Made by a program: the position numbers and the translations under genes. Shown here piece by piece: positions 26,815 to 34,765 of a stretch of 52,182 nt of DNA. The stretch spans positions 1-52,182 of the forward strand of contig NZ_NHSJ01000118.1 in the NCBI RefSeq assembly GCF_002937075.1, in the 5' to 3' direction. Within the stretch, counting starts at the first letter, position 1. Every line of letters starts with the position of its first letter. Origin of the DNA: Rhodoblastus sphagnicola (GTDB lineage: Bacteria > Pseudomonadota > Alphaproteobacteria > Rhizobiales > Beijerinckiaceae). Under the pieces are notes generated by a model. It was not told the DNA's origin. It saw only the letters and a program-made list of their open reading frames with translations, and searched no databases.

Positions 26815-27524
26815 TTTGCGGGCGCGGGTGCGGGCGCCTTCTCCTGCAAGGATTTCAGATAAGCCGCGATGCCGTCGCCCTTGCCGGCGAGTTCGTCGTC
26901 CAGAACCTTTGTGGCCTCCTGCGCATGGTCGGGCAAGGTGTGGGCTATGCCCGCGTGGCAATCGATGCAGGTCTTGCCGCTTGCGAAGGCGGTCTTGTGC
27001 GTCTCCGCCGAGACCTTGGTCTGCACGGAATAGTCCATATGCCTGAAATCGTGGCAATTGCGGCATTCTCGGCTGTCGTTGGTCTTCAGCCGCCGCCATT
27101 CGTTCACGGCGAGTTCGAGCCGGTGCGCGGCGAATTTCTCGGGCGTGTCGATGGTGCCGAGCACCCAGTGGGGAACTTCGTGGAACGTCGCCTGGATCTT
27201 GCGCTGGAATCTCCACACCCAGGGGTGCGGCACGTGGCAATCGGCGCAGGTGGCGCGCACGCCGGTGCGGTTGCTGTCGTGGATCGTGCCGCGCAATTCC
27301 TGATAAACGTTGTCCTTCATCTCGTGGCAGGAAATGCAGAATTCCTGGCGGTCTGCGAGGTCCAGCGCGGTGTTGAAGCCGCCCCAGAAAATAATGCCGG
27401 CGGCGAAGCCCGAAATGGCGATCGCGCCGAGCGACCAGCGCGCCGTCGGCGACCACACCCATTTCCATGCTTGAACCAGTTTTTCGCGCAGCGTGGCGGC
27501 CTTGGGGATGTCGTCCTCAGTCAT
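26811..27524 (-). CDS. napC: NapC/NirT-type tetraheme cytochrome c
   Basis: This 237-residue membrane-anchored cytochrome carries quinol electrons to periplasmic reductases. A short cytoplasmic N-terminus precedes one membrane helix (about 33-52, ISGFAAGIIFWGGFNTAL). Four CxxCH heme sites follow: CISCH, CADCH, CRNCH and CIDCH. This is the NapC pattern and length. The tail is Ala/Pro-rich. It overlaps napB by four bases and follows it, the usual napB-napC order, but napA is not here. Confidence 0.9.
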   Translation of the reverse strand: MTEDDIPKAATLREKLVQAWKWVWSPTARWSLGAIAISGFAAGIIFWGGFNTALDLADRQEFCISCHEMKDNVYQELRGTIHDSNRTGVRATCADCHVPHPWVWRFQRKIQATFHEVPHWVLGTIDTPEKFAAHRLELAVNEWRRLKTNDSRECRNCHDFRHMDYSVQTKVSAETHKTAFASGKTCIDCHAGIAHTLPDHAQEATKVLDDELAGKGDGIAAYLKSLQEKAPAPAPAK

Positions 27525-27892
27525 TGGCGGCCTCCAGTGTCGCCGGGGAGCGGTTTCGCGTCAGGCTTGGCCATATGGCATTGCGTGCAGATGAAGCGCG
27601 TCGCGGCGATCTTGTCGAGGCGTTCGCCCTTGCGCCAGACGTAATGGGCGTCCGACACTTTTCGCGCGCCCGCCTTCTCGTTCGCCGGCGGCTGGTGGCA
27701 GGTCAGGCATTCGTTGAGGTCGTGGGTGATCTTGTAGCCGTCGATCGAATGCGGAACCAGCGGCGGCTGGCTGGCGGCGTCGGAAGGCGCGTCGGTCTCG
27801 GCCGCGCCGACGCCGGGGGACGCGGCAAGTGCGAGGACGACGACGACGCCCACCCAAAAAATGCGTTTCAAGGATAAATTCAACACGTCCAT
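27521..27892 (-). CDS. napB: NapB-like diheme cytochrome c (nitrate reductase small subunit)
   Basis: The 123-residue product has a signal sequence (hydrophobic 12-26, cleavage after VGA or so). A periplasmic diheme domain follows with CLTCH and CTQCH. The context PHSIDGYKITHDLNECLTCH matches NapB, which passes electrons from NapC to the molybdenum subunit NapA of periplasmic nitrate reductase. CCAGGAGGGCTGC precedes the ATG. No napA, napD or napE lies upstream; the next gene is a transaldolase. Its catalytic partner is therefore elsewhere or different. Confidence 0.85.
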   Translation of the reverse strand: MDVLNLSLKRIFWVGVVVVLALAASPGVGAAETDAPSDAASQPPLVPHSIDGYKITHDLNECLTCHQPPANEKAGARKVSDAHYVWRKGERLDKIAATRFICTQCHMAKPDAKPLPGDTGGRQ

Positions 27893-28119
27893 GCAGCCCT
27901 CCTGGATTGGCGCGGGCGACGCTCACGTCCTGCAAAGCTATAGCGCGGTCGTGACCAAATGAAGGCTTCGCGCGCAAGTTCGACTTTGCGCGCGAAGGAT
28001 TCTTCGGCTTTTCCGCCGCAACTTGCGGGTGAGACACGTTCGTCGCGACCATCCGCCGCATCTACGGGGCGTCAACGCCGCCCCCGCCGATGCGCATGTC
28101 GCCGTCGGCGGCGGCGCGC

Positions 28120-29238
28120 TCAGCCCGCCGCCTGCCTCAGCGCGGCGCGGCTCTTCTCAAGCGCGGCGAACAGCTTGTCGAAGGCGTCCGCGAACAGGCG
28201 CACGCCGTCGACCAGCAAGGCGCCGGTGATCTCGTCGAGGGAAACGCCGCGCGCGCTCAACGCGGCCAGAATCGCCTTGGCGCCTTCGACGTCCCGGCGG
28301 ATCGCGTCCGGCTTGATCTCGCCGTGGTCGCGGAAGGCGTCCATGGTGGCGGGCGGCATGGTGTTGACCGTGTCGGGACCGATCAGCTCCTCGACATAGG
28401 TCGTATCCTTGTAGGCGGGATTCTTGACGCCGGTGGAGGCCCACAGCAGGCGCTGCGTCCGCGCGCCGGCCTGCGCCAGCGCCTGCCAGCGCGGCCCGGA
28501 AAACAAGGCCTCGTAGCGTTGATAGGCGATTTTTGCGTTGGCGATCGCGGCCTTGCCGCGCAGGTCTTGCGCCTCCGGGTCAGCCAGCGCGTCGAGCCGC
28601 TTGTCCACTTCCGTGTCGATGCGGCTGACGAAGAAACTGGCGACGCTGGCCACGCGCGACACATCGCCGCCGTCCCGCAACAAGGCTTCGAGCCCGGCGA
28701 TATAGGCTTCCGCCGCCTGCTCGTACATATCGACCGAAAACAGCAGGGTGACGTTGACGTTGGCCCCGGTCGCGATCAGGCGCCGGATCGCCGGCAGGCC
28801 GGCGGGCGTCGCGGGCACTTTTATCATCAGATTGGCGCGTTGCACCGTGTTCCACAGCCGCAGCGCCTCCGCCACCGTGGCCTCGGTGTCGTTGGCGAGG
28901 TAAGGCGAGCATTCCAGACTGACATAGCCGTCGCGCTTTTGCGTCTCACGGTAAACCGAGCCGAGCGCGTCGGCGGCGGCGCGAATGTCGGCGACCGCCA
29001 GATGTTCGTAAATGTCGGCGACCTCATGATCGCCCTTCGCCAGAAAGTCCTCGATCGCTTCGGCATATTCGTCGGATTGGGCGATGGCTTTTTCAAAGAT
29101 CGCGGGGTTGGAGGTGACCCCTTTCAGCCCGTCGCGCGCGATCAAGGCCCGAAGGCCGCCCTGCTCGGTGAAGCTGCGCTTGAGATGATCGAGCCAGGGC
29201 GATTGGCCGCAGGTTTGAAGCTGCTGCAACGGGTTCAT
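28120..29238 (-). CDS. tal: Transaldolase
   Basis: Transaldolase moves a dihydroxyacetone unit between sedoheptulose-7-phosphate/glyceraldehyde-3-phosphate and erythrose-4-phosphate/fructose-6-phosphate in the non-oxidative pentose phosphate pathway. The 372-residue product contains LKGVTSNPAIFEKAI near the start, the Schiff-base lysine in NLMIKVPAT, and NVTLLFS. The length fits the long bacterial type. I set the start at MNPLQQLQTCGQSPW, where AGGAG lies upstream; the in-frame extension to 29433 is Arg-rich and unlike the family. Confidence 0.93.
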   Translation of the reverse strand: MNPLQQLQTCGQSPWLDHLKRSFTEQGGLRALIARDGLKGVTSNPAIFEKAIAQSDEYAEAIEDFLAKGDHEVADIYEHLAVADIRAAADALGSVYRETQKRDGYVSLECSPYLANDTEATVAEALRLWNTVQRANLMIKVPATPAGLPAIRRLIATGANVNVTLLFSVDMYEQAAEAYIAGLEALLRDGGDVSRVASVASFFVSRIDTEVDKRLDALADPEAQDLRGKAAIANAKIAYQRYEALFSGPRWQALAQAGARTQRLLWASTGVKNPAYKDTTYVEELIGPDTVNTMPPATMDAFRDHGEIKPDAIRRDVEGAKAILAALSARGVSLDEITGALLVDGVRLFADAFDKLFAALEKSRAALRQAAG

Positions 29239-29475
29239 GACGAGTTCTCCTGGTTTTCCGCGCCTTGCCAGCGCGTGGCGGCGGGCCGTCGCGCGGGCGA
29301 AGCCAACCTTACCATGAGTTCGGGGGCCGTCGCGGAGGCCCCGCCCCCCGCTGCGCGTTATTTTCGCGACGGTCGCGCCGACGGGACGCTCGCAGCCAGC
29401 GCGCGAGCGCGGAAAAGGACCTTGTCGCCGCACCGGGCAATGATCTTATATAGGGAGACCGAACCGGAGAGAACG

Positions 29476-29904
29476 ATGAGCGAACAATGGGAGTTTCAGA
29501 TCCGCGCCACCTTGACGGACCGCGCGGCGGAATTGATTTGCGAGGGGGCCGGCGCGCCGGAGCTTGAGCCGCTCGCCGCCGTCGCCGAACGTCATCATGC
29601 GCAAATCCGCAACCAGTATGACGCCTTCGCCGAATTCGTGACCGAGGCCGAGGCCAGCGGCGATACGGGGACCGCGCTCTACAAATGGACCAAGGTCACC
29701 ATCGAGGATCCCGTCAAGGCCGCCAAGCACAAGAAGATCGTCACCTTCTACATCAACGGCGAGGAGGTCTATCCGCGCGCCGCCGCCGAGGCGCTGGAGG
29801 CCGATCTCGCGCCGCTGGTCGGGGGGGCGCTGGTGGTCAAGATCAACAAATACGATTCCAACCCGGCCAACAATCCGCAACCGCCGGCGCATCTCTGCGC
29901 GTGA
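29476..29904 (+). CDS. Conserved hypothetical cytoplasmic protein
   Basis: This 142-residue acidic, soluble protein is preceded by GGAGAGAACG. It has no signal peptide or membrane segment. Visible features are an alpha-helical first half (RAAELICEGAGAPELEPL), a central TALYKWTKVTIEDPVKAAKHKK and a beta-like GEEVYPRAAAEALEADLAP. A glycine-asparagine-rich tail (KINKYDSNPANNPQPPAH) ends it. Codon composition matches its neighbours and it looks genuine. I do not recognise the family. It stands alone, divergent from the transaldolase gene. Confidence 0.7.
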   Translation: MSEQWEFQIRATLTDRAAELICEGAGAPELEPLAAVAERHHAQIRNQYDAFAEFVTEAEASGDTGTALYKWTKVTIEDPVKAAKHKKIVTFYINGEEVYPRAAAEALEADLAPLVGGALVVKINKYDSNPANNPQPPAHLCA

Positions 29905-30058
29905 GCGCGGGGGGACCTCTGCGCCTCGCGGGCGAGACGCATGAGGCCCCCGCGCGCCGAATTCGCCGCCGAGGCGGTCAGGCGCGTGGCGTTTTTCCTC
30001 GCCGCCTGCCGTTTCGGCGCCTCGCGGCCTGAGATCACACCGGCCGCGTCGGCTTCCA

Positions 30059-30250
30059 TCAAGCCTTGTCGACGGTCTTTTTCACGGCGTCCTTGGCGTC
30101 GCCGGAGGCTTTCTGGATCGCGCCCTTGGCCTCCTGCACCGCCCCCTCGGCTTGCAATTTCTGGTCGTCGAGCGCCTTGCCGACAGCCTGCTTGGCCTTT
30201 CCGGCCACTTCATTGGCGACTCCCGTCACCTTGTCGCTGGTCGAAGACAT
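30059..30250 (-). CDS. CsbD-family stress protein
   Basis: This 63-residue, hydrophilic, helix-forming protein matches the CsbD family: [20 protein letters not shown] followed by repeated Ala/Lys/Gln heptad-like segments ([28 protein letters not shown]). CsbD proteins are small general-stress products of uncertain function; in Bacillus they are SigB-dependent. A GGAAGG box precedes the ATG. It appears monocistronic. Confidence 0.88.
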   Translation of the reverse strand: MSSTSDKVTGVANEVAGKAKQAVGKALDDQKLQAEGAVQEAKGAIQKASGDAKDAVKKTVDKA

Positions 30251-30363
30251 GTGTCATCCTTCCCGTTTGCGTGAAACGCGGCGAGCCTTCAGCGGTTCGC
30301 TTGGGGTCAACGACCTGCGATCAGCTTGGTTCCGACAAATATCCTGACGGCGGGATGAACACG

Positions 30364-30438
30364 CTAAAGCATGATCCCAAAAAGTGGACCCCGGTTTTTG
30401 GAAAAGATCATGCGAAAACAAAAACTTTAGAGCGCGAT
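30364..30438 (-). repeat. Dispersed palindromic repeat, copy B
   Basis: Its reverse complement matches copy A (1238-1313) nearly end to end: ATCGCGCTCTA, TTTTCGCATGATCTTTTCC, then TCCACTTTTTGGGATCATGC. Differences include GGGG for GGCA in the middle. The internal inverted repeat (AAGCATGATCCCAAAAA with TTTTTGGAAAAGATCATGC) is kept. The TAA stop codon (30427-30429) of the adjacent AEC transporter lies inside the element, as happens with copy A and its neighbouring gene. Confidence 0.8.
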
Positions 30439-31305
30439 CCGCAGGACAACGGGCAAGGTCACATAGCTGAGAACGGTCGAGATCAGCACGAGGCCGGCGA
30501 CCTCCTCTTCATGGGCGCCATATTCGCGCGCGAAGAAATAGTTGAACACGGCGACCGGCATGGCGCTCTCGACGATCAGCACGCCACGTTCCGCGCCGGT
30601 AAAGCCGAACAGGCTGGCCACTGCAACACCGCCAGCAAGGCCGAGACCGATGCGCGCCAGTGAGAACGCCATCTGGCGCGGCCAGGCGCGCGCGCCAAAT
30701 TCGGCCAGCGCGCAACCAAGGCCCAGCAACATCAGCGGGATGGTGACGTCGCCGATCAGTTTTAGCGTTTTCAGGATCCAGTCTGGAAAGGCCACTTCCG
30801 CCTGCGAACAGGCGACCGCCGCAACCGCCGCATAAAGGAAGGGGGCGCGCAAAAGCGCGGAGAGCGTGATGCTTCCGCGCGCGATGGCCGGGCCGAAGGT
30901 GAACTGCCCGATTGAGGTGACGGTGAAATAGATCATCGCCAGCGCGAGGCCGCGCTCGCCAAAGGCGTAGAGGCAGATCGGCAGCCCCATATTGCCGATA
31001 TTGGGGAAGATCAGCGACGGCAAATAGACGCGCAGGTCGCGCCCGAGGATTTTGAGCGCGGGGATGGCGACCGCCGTGAACAGCAGCAGGCAGGCCAGCG
31101 TGGCGCCGCCCATTCGGCCGATGTCGGCGAGCGCGAAACCGCTGTTGAGCAGGGTGACGAAGACCAGCGCCGGCGCGCCCACCAGCGATATGAATTGCGT
31201 GACGAAACTCTGGCTGAACGGCAGGGCGCGCCGGCGCCAGACATAGCCGAGCGCCGTGACCAGGAACACGGGCGCGCCGACTTGCAGGAGATCGAGAAGC
31301 GGCAA
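30427..31305 (-). CDS. AEC-family transporter (auxin efflux carrier type)
   Basis: This 292-residue integral membrane protein has about nine or ten hydrophobic segments spread over its length. AEC hallmarks are the N-terminal LLQVGAPVFLVTALGYVWRR, the central NIGNMGLPICLYAFGERGL (conserved glycine/proline kink) and the C-terminal ESAMPVAVFNYFFAREYG. Members export or import small carboxylates and similar anions; the substrate here is unknown. The start seems to be TTG at 31305 and no good ribosome site is seen. Its last codons and stop lie in a dispersed palindromic repeat. It is divergent from the PadR gene. Confidence 0.85.
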   Translation of the reverse strand: MPLLDLLQVGAPVFLVTALGYVWRRRALPFSQSFVTQFISLVGAPALVFVTLLNSGFALADIGRMGGATLACLLLFTAVAIPALKILGRDLRVYLPSLIFPNIGNMGLPICLYAFGERGLALAMIYFTVTSIGQFTFGPAIARGSITLSALLRAPFLYAAVAAVACSQAEVAFPDWILKTLKLIGDVTIPLMLLGLGCALAEFGARAWPRQMAFSLARIGLGLAGGVAVASLFGFTGAERGVLIVESAMPVAVFNYFFAREYGAHEEEVAGLVLISTVLSYVTLPVVLRIAL

Positions 31306-31429
31306 GGCGAAACTTTCGGTTTTTTTTCGCGCCCGCCCTATCAGCTTTTCGCCGCCTTGTCGCTTGGGGCGCCCGCGCGGACCAGGGTTTCGCCAGTCCG
31401 CGCCCGTTCAGGATTTTTCCGAAGGGCTG

Positions 31430-31460
31430 TTGACAAAATGTGTCTAAGATATATCTTAGC
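31430..31460 (+). promoter_or_regulatory. Promoter with a perfect palindromic operator for the PadR operon
   Basis: TTGACA (31430-31435), a 16-base spacer and TATCTT (31452-31457) form a plausible sigma-70 promoter. The perfect palindrome CTAAGATA-TATCTTAG (31444-31459) covers the spacer end and the -10 element. That is the expected position for an autorepressor, and the PadR gene starts 23 bases further on. Confidence 0.7.
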
Positions 31461-31482
31461 TCCATCGCAGATAAGGAGAAAC

Positions 31483-32157
31483 ATGATGCGAATGTTCAAT
31501 AGAGGGGAATTTGACAGGCAGCGGGGCGACGGTTTTGGCGAAGGTCAGGACGGCCCGTGCCGAGGCGGATGGTTCGGCGGCTTGCGCGGCGGCGGCGAAG
31601 GGCGTCGCGGCGGCGGGCGCGGCCTGTTCGGTCATGGCCCGTTCGGTCACGGGCCGTTCGGTCACGGGTTCGGGCGCGGCGATGGCGAAGGGCGCGGGCG
31701 CAAGCGGATGTTCGAGGGCGGCGAATTGCGCCTGGTCATGCTGCTGCTGATCGAACAGGAGCCGCGTCACGGCTATGACATCATCCGCGACCTCGAAGCC
31801 CGCACCGGCGGCGCCTATGCGCCCAGCCCCGGCGTTGTTTATCCGACCCTCACCTTGCTTGAGGAAACCGGTCTGATCGCGACGCAGGCGAGCGAGGGGG
31901 CGAAAAAGCTTTACGCCATCACCGAGGCCGGCAAGGCGGAGCTGGAAAAAAGCCGGGCCGAGGCGGAAGCCGCGCTGGCGCGGCTGGAGGCCTTGCGCAA
32001 GCGCGGCGAGGCGATGGACATGGGGCCGGTGTTCCGCGCCATGACCAATCTCAAGACCGTGTTGCAGCAGAAGGCGCTCGATGCGGGCAATCGCGAGCAA
32101 TTGCTGGCGGTGGCCGAGATCATCGACGAGGCCGCGCACAAGATCGAGCGGCTGTGA
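31483..32157 (+). CDS. PadR-family repressor, YqjI (NfeR)-like
   Basis: The 224-residue product has a Gly/Arg-rich N-terminal extension of about 80 residues with three GHGPFGHGF-type repeats. A PadR winged-helix domain follows (GGELRLVMLLLIEQ, RHGYDIIRDLE, APSPGVVYPTLTLLEE), then a helical C-terminus. E. coli YqjI (NfeR) has the same plan: a metal-binding His/Gly-rich leader before PadR. It represses yqjH, a ferric-siderophore reductase, responding to nickel/iron. The next gene here is a YqjH-type reductase. AAGGAG lies six bases before ATG 31483; the stop overlaps the next start. Confidence 0.88.
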   Translation: MMRMFNRGEFDRQRGDGFGEGQDGPCRGGWFGGLRGGGEGRRGGGRGLFGHGPFGHGPFGHGFGRGDGEGRGRKRMFEGGELRLVMLLLIEQEPRHGYDIIRDLEARTGGAYAPSPGVVYPTLTLLEETGLIATQASEGAKKLYAITEAGKAELEKSRAEAEAALARLEALRKRGEAMDMGPVFRAMTNLKTVLQQKALDAGNREQLLAVAEIIDEAAHKIERL

Positions 32158-32936
32158 GCTTGGCCATGCTGTTCAAGCCGGAAACCCGCCACACCATCGA
32201 ACGCGTGCGTCAGGAGCCGAAAAAGCGGCTCCTGACCGTCGAGACCCGCACGCTTCTCACCCCGTCCATGCTGCGGCTGACGTTTTCCTCGCCCGACCTC
32301 GCGGACTTTTCCAGCCGCGCGCCGGACGACCACATCAAACTGTTCCTGCCCGATCCGAACAATCCGGGCCAGACATTGATGCGCGACTACACGCCGCGCG
32401 CTTTCGACGCGGCGCGGCAAATCCTCACGCTCGACTTCGCCGTGCATGAGGCCGGGCCGGCCATCGCCTGGGCGCTCAAGGCGCGGCCCGGCGACCCGCT
32501 CACGATCGGAGGGCCGCGCGGTTCGGTGGTGGTGGCCGACGATTTCGACTTTTATCTGCTGGTCGGCGACGAATCCGCCCTGCCCGCGATTCTGCGGCGC
32601 GTCGAATGTTTACGCGCGGACGTCGCCGTGACCAGCGTGGTGGTGGTGAACGGACCGGAGGATGCCCAGGCTGTTGCGACCGCCGCGCATTGGACGCCCA
32701 TCTGGGTGTTTCGCCGGGGCGACCACGCCGACGACGCCACGCTGTTGCGCCGCGCGCTCAACGCCTGGCGGGCCCCTTCGGGCGACGGCTATGTCTGGAT
32801 CGCCGCCGAGGCGGGCGTCGCGCGGCGCCTGCGCGATTACATGATCGAGGATCGCGGCCATCCCAAAACCTGGATGAAGGCGTCCGGCTACTGGGTGCGC
32901 GGCGCGGCCGGCGCGAGCGAAAAACTCGACGCCTGA
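32154..32936 (+). CDS. Siderophore-interacting protein (ferric-siderophore reductase, YqjH-like)
   Basis: This 260-residue flavoprotein reduces ferric siderophores with NAD(P)H to release iron in the cytoplasm. The FAD-binding region has LRLTFSSPDLADF and the RxYTxR-type motif in RDYTPRAFD. GGPRGSVVVADD follows, and the SIP nucleotide domain has LVGDESALPAILR. The C-terminal KTWMKASGYWVRGAAG is typical of the family. The start GTG at 32154 overlaps the PadR stop (GTGA); a later ATG at 32166 is possible. Regulator and reductase form one operon, unlike the divergent E. coli pair. Confidence 0.92.
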   Translation: MSLAMLFKPETRHTIERVRQEPKKRLLTVETRTLLTPSMLRLTFSSPDLADFSSRAPDDHIKLFLPDPNNPGQTLMRDYTPRAFDAARQILTLDFAVHEAGPAIAWALKARPGDPLTIGGPRGSVVVADDFDFYLLVGDESALPAILRRVECLRADVAVTSVVVVNGPEDAQAVATAAHWTPIWVFRRGDHADDATLLRRALNAWRAPSGDGYVWIAAEAGVARRLRDYMIEDRGHPKTWMKASGYWVRGAAGASEKLDA

Positions 32937-33006
32937 GTTTTTGCGTTCAGCCGCCCGTCAGTTTGCGCTCCTATAAATCGCGCCGACTGCAACTGGAGTG
33001 TGTGTC

Positions 33007-33498
33007 ATGAAAATTTCCCGCGAATGGGCCACGCCCGTCACCATCGGCGCCTTCGTGCTGATGGCCGTCACCGGCGTGCTGATGTTCTTCCATTCCGAGA
33101 CCGGCCTGAACAAACTCGCCCATGAATGGCTGGGCTTTGTCTTCGTTCTCGGCGTCGCGTTGCACGCTATCGTCAACTGGGGCGCGTTCAAGCGCTATTT
33201 CGTGTCCAGCGCGGCCGGCCGCGCGGTGATCGCCCTGTTCGCCGTGGCGCTGGTCGCCTCGTTCGCGCCACTCGGCGGCAAGGCTGGCGGACCGCCGCCG
33301 ATACTCGCCATGAACGCGGTGCTCAAGGCGCCGCTCTCCACTGTCGCCCCGCTCGCCGGCCGTCCGGTCGAGGCCATCGTCGCGCAACTGAACGGCGCGG
33401 GCTTCGCGGTGTCCGGGCCGGAGGCGAGCCTCGCCAGCGTCGCCCGCAACCGCGAGGCGCAGGCCAAGGTGATGACGCTGCTGTTCAAAAGCAACTGA
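33007..33498 (+). CDS. DUF4405 membrane protein with C-terminal soluble domain
   Basis: The 163-residue product has three hydrophobic segments (about 10-28, 42-60 and 74-91). Histidines sit within or beside them (FFHSETGLNKLAHEW, ALHAIVNW), as expected for a DUF4405, cytochrome b-like heme membrane protein. Residues 100-163 form a soluble domain (MNAVLKAPLSTVAPLAGRP) that resembles a small uncharacterised repeat found behind DUF4405. GGAG lies nine bases before the ATG. It follows the siderophore reductase by 70 bases, which hints at a redox or iron link, but this is inference. Confidence 0.75.
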   Translation: MKISREWATPVTIGAFVLMAVTGVLMFFHSETGLNKLAHEWLGFVFVLGVALHAIVNWGAFKRYFVSSAAGRAVIALFAVALVASFAPLGGKAGGPPPILAMNAVLKAPLSTVAPLAGRPVEAIVAQLNGAGFAVSGPEASLASVARNREAQAKVMTLLFKSN

Positions 33499-33577
33499 CA
33501 AGCGGCGACGTTTGGCGTCCGCGAACGGATGAAGCGCGACTGTTTTCACGCAAAGAGAGCTTGTCGGGGACATTCGG

Positions 33578-33609
33578 GAAAGAAAACGGCGCGGACTCGC
33601 CGCGCCGTT
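33578..33609 (-). terminator. Intrinsic terminator of the outer-membrane protein gene
   Basis: AACGGCGCGG (33585-33594) and CCGCGCCGTT (33600-33609) form a perfect 10-bp stem with loop ACTCG. On the minus strand it is followed by TTCTTTCCC. It starts seven bases beyond the stop codon of the gene at 33616-34488. Confidence 0.75.
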
Positions 33610-33615
33610 CAAAAC

Positions 33616-34488
33616 TCAGAACTTGGCGGCGACCGCCGTCGGCTGCGCGGCGACCCAGACGGGTATGACGATATTGGCCCACACGCGCGTTTCCGGACCG
33701 TAATAATTGGTCTCGGTGACGGTGCGGGTCGCCTTGAGGGCGACGTTCACGCCGCCGAAGTCGTAGCCGACGAGGCCGCCCAGCGCGAACTGGCTCTGCT
33801 TGGCGTAACCAGCGTAGGGTTGGTCGAGATCCCAGGAGCCATAGCCGACGGCGCCCACTTCGAACTTGCCGAATTTCTTCGTCGCGGTCAGGTCGATGTT
33901 GATCCAGTTCGTACCCCAACTGCCCTGATCGGCGAAACTGCCGTGCTGGCCCGTGCCGTAGATCAGGGTGGCCGAGAGATTGTAGCCGTCGGCGAGATAG
34001 CTCACCGCCGCGACGCCCTGGAACGAGGCGAAATCGCGGGCGAGGCCGAGCGCCGTCAAATCGTCCCTCACCGGCAGATAGACGCCGGCCTGCACGCCGC
34101 CGAACCAGCCGCCGCCCAGGTTCCATTTGAGCTGGGCGTCGAGGAGCGGGTTGGCCACGCCGCCGATATTGAAATGACCGACGGAGCCATGAGACGCGAC
34201 GTTGACCAAGGGCGAAGCGGCGTCGAGGAGGAGGTGGCCGCCGAGAATGTCCCAAGGCGTGGACCAGATTACCCAGGACGGAACGGCCGCGCCGATGTTG
34301 ACGCCCTTTTCGGCATAGCCGTAGCTCGGCAGTTGCAGCACGAACACGCCTTGCGGCAGCGGCGCGCCCAGCGCGATGCCGGTCGTGAGGCCCGGCAGCA
34401 GTTCCGAACCGGCCTGGGCCTCGATGGCGCCGCCGGACAGCGACGCCGCGCAAAGCGCGGCTGTCGCGATGGTTCTTCTGAAATTCAT
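33616..34488 (-). CDS. Putative outer-membrane transporter, phenol MetA-pathway family
   Basis: The 290-residue product has a cleavable signal peptide (MNFRRTIATAALCAASLSGG, cleavage near AQA 26). Amphipathic beta-strands then alternate with Gly/Asn/Tyr-rich turns and end in aromatic-hydrophobic strands, as in outer-membrane barrels. It matches the PF13557-type 'MetA-pathway of phenol degradation' family (for example NIGGVANPLLDAQLKWNLGGG and YGTGQHGSFADQGSWGTNW). The family is thought to include aromatic or hydrophobic substrate porins, with little direct evidence. GGAGGGGAGC precedes ATG 34488. It is not linked to the pad genes 6 kb away. Confidence 0.75.
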   Translation of the reverse strand: MNFRRTIATAALCAASLSGGAIEAQAGSELLPGLTTGIALGAPLPQGVFVLQLPSYGYAEKGVNIGAAVPSWVIWSTPWDILGGHLLLDAASPLVNVASHGSVGHFNIGGVANPLLDAQLKWNLGGGWFGGVQAGVYLPVRDDLTALGLARDFASFQGVAAVSYLADGYNLSATLIYGTGQHGSFADQGSWGTNWINIDLTATKKFGKFEVGAVGYGSWDLDQPYAGYAKQSQFALGGLVGYDFGGVNVALKATRTVTETNYYGPETRVWANIVIPVWVAAQPTAVAAKF

Positions 34489-34675
34489 GCTCCCCTCCAA
34501 TCCCGTCTCCGCCCCAGGGAGGGGGCAAAGATGACTTAGTCCACCGACTAACAAGCTGGCTTGAACGGAGCCGGGTTGGAAGCGGGTTTTGGGCTTTGTG
34601 TCGTTTTCAAGATTGGTGTGACGATTTTGCCACAAACAATGCCGTTTCAGCGCGCAGGGGGCGGCAGATCACATT

Positions 34676-34757
34676 CAGGACGGCGGCGGCTTTTCAGGCC
34701 GGCGGCGCCTTTTTTTTCAGGCCGGCGGCGGCTTTTTTTTCAGGCCGGCGGCGCCTT
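34676..34757. repeat. 23-bp tandem repeat with T8 tracts
   Basis: The unit CAGGCCGGCGGCGCCTTTTTTTT (quoted in two parts: CAGGCCGGCGGCGCC, then T8) is at 34695-34717 and again, with one change, at 34718-34740. A shorter, diverged unit precedes it (34676-34694) and a partial unit follows (34741-34757). Each unit can fold AGGC/GCCT or GGCC/GGCC-type stems before a T-run, so on the plus strand they resemble stacked mini-terminators. No plus-strand gene ends nearby. Confidence 0.75.
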
Positions 34758-34765
34758 GGCCCCGG

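Noticed and set aside
28090-29475. Plus-strand extension of the 142-residue hypothetical back through the transaldolase gene
   Set aside because: The upstream part is antisense to transaldolase; a proper ribosome site and ATG exist at 29476.
33616-34488. Linking the phenol MetA-family outer-membrane protein to phenylacetate uptake for the pad operon
   Set aside because: It lies 6 kb away with unrelated genes between and no shared regulatory site; the family name alone is weak evidence.
34676-34757. Possible CRISPR array
   Set aside because: The units are directly adjacent 23-mers without unique spacers, and no cas gene is in the window.
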